Source of the DNA: Synechococcus sp. MVIR-18-1
GTDB lineage: Bacteria > Cyanobacteriota > Cyanobacteriia > PCC-6307 > Cyanobiaceae
Assembly (NCBI RefSeq): GCF_014279835.1
Contig: NZ_CP047942.1
Span: 2,387,975-2,451,974, forward strand
DNA length: 64,000 nt
Direction: 5' to 3'
Shown here one piece after another: positions 17,507 to 24,314 of this stretch. The notes under the pieces are model-generated. The model made no database searches. It had not been told where the DNA came from and worked only from the letters and a program-made list of their open reading frames with translations. A program made the translations under genes and the position numbers. The number at the start of each line of letters is the position of its first letter. Within the stretch, counting starts at the first letter, position 1.

Positions 17507-19048
17507 ATGAGCATTCAAGTCCCCACAAGACCATTCTTAGAAAACAAGAAGCTCAATAAAATTGAGCAGAACAAAGCAGCAAAGGATGGGTTACTCGTTG
17601 GCAATGAGATTGAAGAGTTTGCAAGAATTGGTTGGGAAGAGGTCGATGAAACCGATCTTCAGCTTCGTCTGAAATGGTATGGAATGTTTTGGCGTCCCAA
17701 GACACCGGGCAAGTTCATGCTTCGCTTGCGAGTCCCCAATGGCGTCATTAATCATCGACAGCTTCGGGTTGTGGCTTCAATCGTGGAGCGTTACGGCGAG
17801 AATGGAAGCTGCGACATCACAACACGCCAAAACCTACAGCTGCGTGGCGTCCTGCTAAATGATTTACCAGATATTCTCAAGCGACTGAAGGACGTTGGAC
17901 TGAGCTCAATCCAATCAGGCTTTGACAACCCAAGGAATGTAACTGGAAACCCACTTGCAGGCATTGATCCAAATGAAATTATCGATACACGGCCATTCAC
18001 CACCGAGCTTCAAAACTTTCTCACCAACCACTGCGAAGGTAATCCAGAGTTTTCGAACCTTCCGCGCAAATGGAATACAGCTGTAGCTGGGGCAAAAGAT
18101 AACTTTCTACTCCACAACGACATCGTCTTTCACCCTGTTGAACGAGATGGTGTTTTGGGTTTCGGCGTATGGATCGGAGGGATTCTCTCATCACAAATGA
18201 ATGCGTATGCCATTCCCCTTAATGCTTGGGTGAAACAGGAGGAGATTTGCAAAATGACCGATTGCGTCATTCGCCTCTGGCGTGACAACGGCGAGCGGGA
18301 CAAGCGACCGAAAGGGCGCTTCCGCATGTATCTCGACCAGCTCGGCATCGACGCGTTCAGAAGTGAAGTGGAAGGCCTCTTTGGTCCTCTCACAGAGGAT
18401 CCAGGCTCAGTTTTTAACGACACTCCTCGTTCTCACTACGGAATCCACCCACAAAAAAATGCAGATGAGTTTTTCGCAGGACTGCATGTCAGCGTTGGAC
18501 GACTCACGGCCACCGATCTGCACGACTTAGCCACAGCAAGTCTTGATTACGGGACTGGTGAAATTCGCCTAACAGAGGACCAAAACGTGATCATCGTGGG
18601 CCTTTCAACAGCCAATCTGGATCGCTTCAAAGCAGATCCCTTGTTGCAACGCTTCCCTCTTGAACCAGGTGTCATTGGCGCTGGCACGGTCTCCTGCACG
18701 GGAAACACCTACTGCAGCTTTGGTCTCACCAACACCAAGGACCAAGCCCTTGCCGTTGCCAAACAACTCGATGCAGATCTCGAATTACCCGAAGAGCTGA
18801 AGATCCATTGGACCGGTTGCCCGAATACCTGCGGGCAAGCCTTTATGGGTGCGATCGGGCTAACGGGCACCAAGGCGAAAAACAGCAAGGGCGAAATGGG
18901 TGAGGGCTACACCCTGAGCATCGGAGGATCTCAAGGTGAAAACCCTCAGATCGGCGAAGTGCAGCACAAAGCAATTCCCGCAGAAGACATTCAAAACGTT
19001 CTTCGACAGGTGCTGATCGAACAATTCGGAGCAAAGCCTCGGGCCTAA
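17507..19048 (+). CDS. nirA: Ferredoxin-nitrite reductase
   Basis: It reduces nitrite to ammonium with six electrons from reduced ferredoxin, using siroheme and a [4Fe-4S] cluster. It is 513 aa from ATG 17507 (MSIQVPTRP); the frame is open to 17456. The four cluster/siroheme cysteines are visible: Cys397 and Cys403 in CTGNTYCSFG, Cys438 and Cys442 in GCPNTCGQAF. Further typical parts are TTRQNLQLRG and IQSGFDNPRNVTGNPLAG. The siroheme genes lie just upstream on the other strand, and a small ORF and a nitrite channel follow on the same strand. Confidence 0.96.
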   Translation: MSIQVPTRPFLENKKLNKIEQNKAAKDGLLVGNEIEEFARIGWEEVDETDLQLRLKWYGMFWRPKTPGKFMLRLRVPNGVINHRQLRVVASIVERYGENGSCDITTRQNLQLRGVLLNDLPDILKRLKDVGLSSIQSGFDNPRNVTGNPLAGIDPNEIIDTRPFTTELQNFLTNHCEGNPEFSNLPRKWNTAVAGAKDNFLLHNDIVFHPVERDGVLGFGVWIGGILSSQMNAYAIPLNAWVKQEEICKMTDCVIRLWRDNGERDKRPKGRFRMYLDQLGIDAFRSEVEGLFGPLTEDPGSVFNDTPRSHYGIHPQKNADEFFAGLHVSVGRLTATDLHDLATASLDYGTGEIRLTEDQNVIIVGLSTANLDRFKADPLLQRFPLEPGVIGAGTVSCTGNTYCSFGLTNTKDQALAVAKQLDADLELPEELKIHWTGCPNTCGQAFMGAIGLTGTKAKNSKGEMGEGYTLSIGGSQGENPQIGEVQHKAIPAEDIQNVLRQVLIEQFGAKPRA

Positions 19049-19069
19049 ACAGACCGAATTAGATCTACG

Positions 19070-19112
19070 ACGTCAAACCGTGGCGCTTTGTTTTGAAGCC
19101 ATGGTTTGACGT
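19070..19112 (+). terminator. 15-bp stem-loop downstream of nirA
   Basis: A 15-bp inverted repeat (19070-19084 with 19098-19112, one G-U pair, 13-base loop) starts 22 bases after the nirA stop. It is followed by the A+T-rich sequence ATTTAAAATC and then ACTTTTATTC, not a clean T-run. It may be a partial terminator, or an RNA processing or stability element that sets nirA mRNA levels against the small ORF and channel gene downstream. Confidence 0.55.
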
Positions 19113-19142
19113 ATTTAAAATCAAACTTTTATTCATTTTACA

Positions 19143-19277
19143 ATGACTTTCAAAGGTGATTTCCTATCGCGCTTTGTCAATTGGCTCAGCGCAAGTGGCA
19201 AAGACAAAGAACCGGTTTCTGTATCCCCACAGCACCAAGATGTTTTTTCACGCTTCATGAATCGCGTTAGCGGTTGA
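19143..19277 (+). CDS. 44-aa small protein between nirA and the nitrite channel gene
   Basis: ATG 19143 opens a 44-residue frame on the same strand as nirA and the channel gene. The ends of the peptide resemble each other: DFLSRFVNWLSASG at residues 6-19 and DVFSRFMNRVSG at 33-44, sharing D-x-x-SRF-x-N-x-x-S, joined by a charged linker rich in Lys, Glu and Ser. Each copy could be a short amphipathic helix. I do not recognise a family. The position suggests a role with nitrite reduction or uptake. Small proteins acting on nitrite reductase (NirP1) are known in cyanobacteria, but I see no basis to equate them. Confidence 0.5.
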   Translation: MTFKGDFLSRFVNWLSASGKDKEPVSVSPQHQDVFSRFMNRVSG

Positions 19278-19305
19278 TTCCCTTTTCATTTACTAAAACC
19301 CAATC

Positions 19306-20214
19306 ATGAGCGCAACAGCGTCCCAGATGGACTACGTCCTACCTAATGAACTCGTCGACGGCATGATCTTAGCCGGCGGCAAGAAAGCAACTGTCAGCAT
19401 TAAAAATCTGCTGATCCGTGGCTTTTATTCTGGCGCCATTCTTGGTCTTGCCGTCATCCTGGCCCTCACAGTAGGAATCCTTACGAAACTGCCATTTGTG
19501 GGATCTCTTCTGTTCCCCTTTGGCTTTGCCAGCATCGTCCTGTTCGGGATGGAGTTAGTCACTGGAAACTTCGCGTTGCTACCGATGGCAACATGGGCCG
19601 GGAAATGTAGCTGGAAAGCAACATTCCGAAATTGGACATGGGTCTGGATTGGCAATTTCATCGGCACGCTCGTTGTGGCGATCATCATGGCCATCAGCCT
19701 CACCAGCGGCAGCATGGATGCTTCCGCTGAGAATGTTGGTCCACCCATTTGGGATCTTGTGGCTCAAAAGATCGTTGCTCTGAATCAGATCAACGTTGTG
19801 AAAAAGTACGAAGCCCTTGGAAGCATGGGTTTCTTCTTGGCTTTCTTGCGTGGAGTTGTTGCAAACTGGTTGGTGTGCCTAGGCGTCACAATGGCTCTTG
19901 TGAGCAAAAGTGTTCCCGGCAAATTGCTGGCCTGCTGGTTGCCGATTACGGCCTTCCAAACAATGGGCATGGAACACATTGTTGTGAATCAATTCCTGCA
20001 TACAGCTGGACCAATTCTCGGTTCAGGCGTTCCGTTCTACAAAGTGATCTTCTGGAATTTCCTCCCAGTCACGCTCGGGAATGTTGTTGGAGGTATGGTC
20101 TTTATTGGCATGCTCTTTTACAGCACTCACCGCACCAAAATTTCCGATGTGCTTCCCACAGAGCATGATGAAAAACTGGAACGTGAACTGGCTGCTGAGC
20201 TTGGTGCCCGCTAA
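19306..20214 (+). CDS. Formate/nitrite transporter (FNT) family channel
   Basis: A 302-aa membrane protein of the FocA/NirC pentameric channel family, with about six hydrophobic segments. Characteristic parts are the N-terminal LVDGMILAGGKKA, FSIVLFGMELVTGNFALLP-like segment near residue 85, and FLRGVVANWLVCLGVTMAL around 185. Set 28 bp after the small ORF downstream of nirA, it most likely carries nitrite. FNT proteins can also move formate or hydrosulfide, so the substrate is inferred from context. Confidence 0.85.
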   Translation: MSATASQMDYVLPNELVDGMILAGGKKATVSIKNLLIRGFYSGAILGLAVILALTVGILTKLPFVGSLLFPFGFASIVLFGMELVTGNFALLPMATWAGKCSWKATFRNWTWVWIGNFIGTLVVAIIMAISLTSGSMDASAENVGPPIWDLVAQKIVALNQINVVKKYEALGSMGFFLAFLRGVVANWLVCLGVTMALVSKSVPGKLLACWLPITAFQTMGMEHIVVNQFLHTAGPILGSGVPFYKVIFWNFLPVTLGNVVGGMVFIGMLFYSTHRTKISDVLPTEHDEKLERELAAELGAR

Positions 20215-20225
20215 TTTCAAACTCC

Positions 20226-20939
20226 ATGAGTGCCATTGATGAAGCCACCCTGTGGGATCGGCTAGCCAATGCACGGAAGATTCCCTTGAATCCAACCTGG
20301 CTGGGAGAGAATTTTTCTCCCAGCCTTTCTGATGAACTCCGTTTTGCGGTGGCTGAGCGTTTAGGAATGTTGGCAGAAACAGGCTGGCCAATCATCCAAA
20401 CCCTGATCCAACAGTACGGAATTCGTCCTGAATTAATCCATGCCGCCGGACTCTGCCATCAACCTGAAGCAAAGAATTGGTTGCTCAAACAATTGGAGCA
20501 GTCCAATGAGCCTGATGCCTTATTGCTCAACGCACTGAGTTGCTGGGGTGCAGAACTCACGCTGTCTCAATTCGAGTCCATTTTGCAGCTGCCCGGCCAA
20601 GCACAACGCCTCGCCGCTCTCAATCTTCTTGGCTTCAAATCTCATCAACTTCAAGCCATCGAATTGCTGCAGTTATGTGAACCCGCTCTGCAAGATTGGC
20701 GTGATCCTGTTGTCATCGCCTGCATACGTTTACTGCAGCGACGAGATGACATTCTCATTAGCAACAAACTAGCCAATCTGGTCGAAGAAGGATCTGATAC
20801 AGCCGCTGAGGCTGCCTTAAAAGCCCTGGGATGCATGGCCACAACTCATAGCAAAAGAGCATTGAAGTCATTAAGCGCAGAACTCACCAATCAAGAGCGA
20901 CGTGAACAAGCCGTACGCCAGCTTCAGCAGCAATATTAA
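20226..20939 (+). CDS. HEAT-repeat-like helical protein
   Basis: A 237-aa, all-helical, Leu-rich protein starting 11 bp after the channel gene and so in the nirA transcript. Repeated helical pairs such as AQRLAALNLLGFKSHQLQA, DPVVIACIRLLQRRDDI and AAEAALKALGCMATTHSKRAL have the period and residues of HEAT/PBS-lyase-like repeats. It has no catalytic signature. It may be a scaffold or assembly factor for nitrite reductase or the channel; that is inference from the operon. Confidence 0.6.
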   Translation: MSAIDEATLWDRLANARKIPLNPTWLGENFSPSLSDELRFAVAERLGMLAETGWPIIQTLIQQYGIRPELIHAAGLCHQPEAKNWLLKQLEQSNEPDALLLNALSCWGAELTLSQFESILQLPGQAQRLAALNLLGFKSHQLQAIELLQLCEPALQDWRDPVVIACIRLLQRRDDILISNKLANLVEEGSDTAAEAALKALGCMATTHSKRALKSLSAELTNQERREQAVRQLQQQY

Positions 20940-20943
20940 AGGC

Positions 20944-20970
20944 AATAAAAAAGCCCGATCGTGCCGGGCT
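20944..20970 (-). terminator. Intrinsic terminator of cynS, shared with the nirA operon
   Basis: Stem AGCCCG/CGGGCT (20952-20957 with 20965-20970), loop of 7. On the minus strand it is followed by TTTTTT (20952-20947), so it ends cynS. It also lies just after the HEAT-repeat gene stop on the plus strand, where it is followed only by a weak CTTACTT, and probably serves both converging transcripts. Confidence 0.8.
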
Positions 20971-20993
20971 CTTACTTAAATGAGATCAAAAAC

Positions 20994-21434
20994 TCACCAT
21001 TTCTTATAGGGTAAGAATTTTCCGCACATCGTGATTTTCACCCGATCACCCTTTGGATCTTCAACCTTATCCACATCCAAAGTAAAATCAATAGCACTCA
21101 TAATTCCATCGCCAAACTTTTCCTGGATGACATCTTTCATGGGCATTCCATAAACCTGCATGATTTCATAGAAGCGATAGATCAATGGATCTACAGGAAT
21201 GACGGGATCGAGACTTCCTTTCGTTGGAAACTCTTGCAGGGCAGCGGTAATGGCTGGATCTAGAGCCAACAAAGTTGCTAATTTCTCTGCTTCTTCAGGG
21301 GATGCGGTGGCCTGTCCATAAAAGAGGGAAGCAATCCAAACTTCATCGAGCCCAAGGGCCGCTTCTAGATCAGCAAAAGAAAGCCCCTTAGCCTTTTTTG
21401 CTGCCATGAGCGAAGCAGTAACCGTCGTTGTCAT
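20994..21434 (-). CDS. cynS: Cyanate hydratase (cyanase)
   Basis: It converts cyanate and bicarbonate to CO2 and carbamate, which falls apart to ammonia, so cyanate can serve as a nitrogen source or be detoxified. It is 146 aa. The catalytic residues Arg87 and Glu90 ([11 protein letters not shown]) and Ser113 (IMSAIDF) have exactly the spacing of Arg96, Glu99 and Ser122 in the E. coli enzyme. The N-terminal part is the helix-turn-helix-like domain [21 protein letters not shown]. No cyanate transporter genes (cynABD) are next to it, only a short unexplained frame upstream. Confidence 0.95.
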   Translation of the reverse strand: MTTTVTASLMAAKKAKGLSFADLEAALGLDEVWIASLFYGQATASPEEAEKLATLLALDPAITAALQEFPTKGSLDPVIPVDPLIYRFYEIMQVYGMPMKDVIQEKFGDGIMSAIDFTLDVDKVEDPKGDRVKITMCGKFLPYKKW

Positions 21435-21465
21435 GTAAAAAGAAGAATAAATGAACTACTAGAGA

Positions 21466-21549
21466 TCAGCAAGCCTTACGGAGCCACTCAGCAGTGAGTG
21501 GATCATCTACAAGATCAAGACCCAAAACTGATGCATTGGCTACCAATCC
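21466..21549 (-). pseudogene. Possible remnant: C-terminal tail of a lost gene upstream of cynS
   Basis: Ending 31 bp before the cynS start on the same strand, a short frame without an ATG reads protein-like (about VANASVLGLDLVDDPLTAEW, then LRKAC and stop). A stop codon closes it at 21550-21552. In some marine Synechococcus cynS follows the cyanate transporter genes, so this may be what is left of one, but I cannot identify it. The rest of 21435-21639 shows nothing else except a 7-bp hairpin (21484-21501) inside this frame. Confidence 0.3.
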
Positions 21550-21639
21550 TTAATCCCAGAACAACCAATAGAAGCATCGGCGACAGAACGAATGAGAGGA
21601 AGAGCGCATCATTGAAAAGTTGATGGTTAGGTCGTACTC

Positions 21640-21858
21640 ATGTTTCTATCCTCTTTCGCGAATCGGTTCAATCAATTCCTGAATCAAGTCTTCAAAAGTA
21701 TTAATAGCATCCTAGTGAGCGACTCTTTGTCAGTGACTTCAGCCCTTGTTCGTCAAACATTTCCAAACCTGCTCATTGAACGTCTCTATTACGCCGAAGG
21801 GCGACAGCATCCATCCCACCCACTCCATGGAAGCTATGCAGGCCTGTGCAGGAGCTAA
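21640..21858 (+). CDS. Small protein of unknown function
   Basis: A 72-aa frame from ATG 21640, before the TrpD-like gene on the same strand. The C-terminal half, with LLIERLYYAEGRQ followed by HPSHPLHGSYAGL, looks like a conserved motif (LYxxxGRxxPxHPxHGxYxGL) of small cyanobacterial proteins. The N-terminal half is low in charge and less convincing, and a shorter start is possible. The function is unknown. The 31 bp to the next gene would allow co-transcription. Confidence 0.45.
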   Translation: MFLSSFANRFNQFLNQVFKSINSILVSDSLSVTSALVRQTFPNLLIERLYYAEGRQHPSHPLHGSYAGLCRS

Positions 21859-21889
21859 GCCTCGAGTTACATAAAAAGATCCGGTATCA

Positions 21890-23023
21890 ATGACTACCGC
21901 CGAAGGGGATAATTCTGCGGAACGATCTCCTTCGGTTCCGGTGATATCAATGGAAATGTCTCCAGAAGCCAAGAAGCGTGCTTGTTTCAAGCAATTGCTA
22001 CGCAAAATTGGCAGTGGAGAGCACACCAGCAAAGGGTTGACCCGAAGCGAAGCCGATGAGGCCATGGAGTTGATGCTCACGGGAGGAGCGTCAGACGTTC
22101 AAATTGGCGCCTTTTTGATCGCCCATCGCATTCGCCGGCCTGAGCCTCAGGAGCTCACCGGAATGCTCGACACCTATAAACGTCTCGGGCCTTGTCTTCT
22201 CAGTGAACCCGATCAACGCCGGCCGATCTGTTTTGGCATGCCCTTTGACGGTCGATCTCGCACGGCACCGATCTACCCCTTAACCACCTTGTTGTTGGTG
22301 GGGTCGGGACAACCTGTGGTCTTGCAGGGTGGGAAGCGAATGCCGGTGAAATTTGGAATTACAGCCTTAGAACTGTTCGCTTCCATCGGGCTCAACCTGA
22401 ACGGACTCTCCATCAACGATGTTCAAACAGGATTCAACCGGCATGGTCTTGCCCTCATTTATCAACCGGAACACTTCCCCCTCGGAGAGGCTCTGCTGCC
22501 CGCTCGGGATGATCTCGGGAAACGCCCTCCACTAGCAAGCGCCGAGCTGCTCTGGACCGCACACCAAGGGCACCACCTCCTTGTCAGTGGCTTTGTGCAT
22601 CCGCCAACGGAAAGCCGAGCCTGGCAAGCCCTGGAACTAGCCGGAGAAAAGGACGTCATCACCGTAAAAGGCTTAGAAGGCGGAACAGACCTCCCTGTCA
22701 GTCGAGCCGGAATCACGGCTCGGATCCAAAACTCAGGGGAACCCGAACGACACATCGTTCATCCCCGGGACCATGGCTGCTTCGGAGATGACCCCCGCTG
22801 GGAATCGGAGGAGGCCTGGGCTGCGCACGCCAAAGAGGCACTTCTAGGGCGAGGGCCCATGGCTCAGTCTTTGCGTTGGAACACAGGCTGTTACCTCTGG
22901 TTAAGCGGACTGAGCAAAAGCTTGGAGGACGGCGTGGAGAAAGCCCAAACCATGCAATCCAATGGAGTAGGCACCACAGCCCTAGAGAAACTGATCGCGT
23001 GGCGAGCATCTGTGGGAAGGTGA
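21890..23023 (+). CDS. Divergent TrpD-like (TrpD2/YbiB family) phosphoribosyltransferase homologue
   Basis: A 377-aa protein related to anthranilate phosphoribosyltransferase. It has the helical N-terminal domain (GLTRSEADEAMELMLTGGASDVQIGAFLIAHRIR) and a Rossmann-like core. The usual TrpD loop (HGNRS..S..GSAD.LEALG) reads QGGKRMPVKFGITALELFASIGLNL, so key anthranilate and PRPP contacts are altered. It is therefore unlikely to be the tryptophan enzyme; DNA-binding TrpD2 proteins such as YbiB are a better comparison. Alternative starts at Met21/23 exist. The MFS gene follows after 19 bp. Confidence 0.75.
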   Translation: MTTAEGDNSAERSPSVPVISMEMSPEAKKRACFKQLLRKIGSGEHTSKGLTRSEADEAMELMLTGGASDVQIGAFLIAHRIRRPEPQELTGMLDTYKRLGPCLLSEPDQRRPICFGMPFDGRSRTAPIYPLTTLLLVGSGQPVVLQGGKRMPVKFGITALELFASIGLNLNGLSINDVQTGFNRHGLALIYQPEHFPLGEALLPARDDLGKRPPLASAELLWTAHQGHHLLVSGFVHPPTESRAWQALELAGEKDVITVKGLEGGTDLPVSRAGITARIQNSGEPERHIVHPRDHGCFGDDPRWESEEAWAAHAKEALLGRGPMAQSLRWNTGCYLWLSGLSKSLEDGVEKAQTMQSNGVGTTALEKLIAWRASVGR

Positions 23024-23042
23024 ATAACCGCCTCGATCGAAC

Positions 23043-24266
23043 GTGCGCCGTCCTCACGTTCCAACGTTATTAAGTGCGTTTCTCACGCTGCTCAATGACC
23101 GACTGAGCGAAAGCATTGTTTTTCCATTGCTGCCATTTCTGTTGGCATCGTTCAATGCCGACGGTCGCACCCTTGGGTTATTAGCTGGCAGTTACGCCCT
23201 CGCTCAATTTGCAGCAACTCCGTTAATCGGAGCCCTGAGTGATCGCTTCGGTCGCAGGCCCGTGATCGCCATCTGCGTGAGTGGTTCCGTTCTGGGCCTC
23301 GGACTCTTCGCCATCACCTTGAGCCATGACTGGCCTGCTGGTGCTGTGTTGCCCCTCTTCCTTCTGTTTGGAGCCCGTCTGATCGATGGGGTAAGCGGTG
23401 GAACAGCCGCCACGGCAGGCGCTGTACTCGCGGACATCACACCACCGGAGAAACGCGCACGCGCCTTCGGACTGATCGGAGTGGCCTTCGGCCTTGGATT
23501 CATTATCGGGCCCTTTCTTGGCGGCCAATTGGCCCGGATTGCCGTCACGGTGCCGATCTGGGTGGCCACCGGCTTCGCCGTCCTCAACCTCGTTGTTGTT
23601 CTCACGCTGCTTCCTGAAACCCATCCGGTGTCAGAGCGCCGCGTTCTTCCCCGCAAACGGGAGCTCAACCCCTTCGCTCAAATCGCGCGAGTGATTGGCA
23701 ATCCAGCCGTCGGGCGTCTGGCCTTGGGCTTTTTTCTATTTTTTCTTGCCTTTAATGGCTTCACCGCAATCCTGGTGCTCTATTTCAAGCAACGATTTAA
23801 CTGGGGCCCAGAGCTCGCTACCACGGCCTTTTTGATTGTGGGGGTGGTTGCCACCGTGGTCCAGGGTGGACTGATCGGTCCATTGGTAAAACGTTTTGGG
23901 GAGTGGAAACTCACGCTGATCGGTCTCGGGTTGGTGATCGCCGGCTGCTTGCTGATCCCCAGCACCAATCCAGAACAAGCCAGGATCGGGGTGTTCACAG
24001 CGGTGGCGATTTTGGCCAGCGGCACGGGTCTTGTCACCCCAAGCCTTCGCAGCCTCGTGTCTCGGCGTCTCAGCAATGAAGGACAAGGCGCCGCTCTTGG
24101 CAGCCTGCAAGCACTGCAGAGTCTTGGTAGTTTTTTAGGACCACCGCTGGCTGGATTGGCCTACGACCTCCTTGGTCAAACCAGTCCGTTCTTTGGCAGC
24201 GCAGGATTGCTGGTGGTCGTGCTGCTCTTGGTGACCCGCAGTCCCCTTGAACAGACCACAGGCTGA
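23043..24266 (+). CDS. Major facilitator superfamily transporter (TetA-like drug:H+ antiporter group)
   Basis: A 407-aa protein with about 12 membrane helices, GTG start. Motif A between helices 2 and 3 is present (GALSDRFGRRPVI), as is the DHA1 pattern GPFLGG in helix 5 and a second motif-A-like loop (GPLVKRFGEWKL) in the C-terminal half. By family it would be a proton-coupled exporter. The substrate cannot be deduced. It follows the TrpD-like gene and precedes ppk. Confidence 0.85.
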   Translation: MRRPHVPTLLSAFLTLLNDRLSESIVFPLLPFLLASFNADGRTLGLLAGSYALAQFAATPLIGALSDRFGRRPVIAICVSGSVLGLGLFAITLSHDWPAGAVLPLFLLFGARLIDGVSGGTAATAGAVLADITPPEKRARAFGLIGVAFGLGFIIGPFLGGQLARIAVTVPIWVATGFAVLNLVVVLTLLPETHPVSERRVLPRKRELNPFAQIARVIGNPAVGRLALGFFLFFLAFNGFTAILVLYFKQRFNWGPELATTAFLIVGVVATVVQGGLIGPLVKRFGEWKLTLIGLGLVIAGCLLIPSTNPEQARIGVFTAVAILASGTGLVTPSLRSLVSRRLSNEGQGAALGSLQALQSLGSFLGPPLAGLAYDLLGQTSPFFGSAGLLVVVLLLVTRSPLEQTTG

Positions 24267-24314
24267 CGCACGATTGCTACCTTTCCATTGCGAGCACTGT
24301 GCTCTAGACCATTG

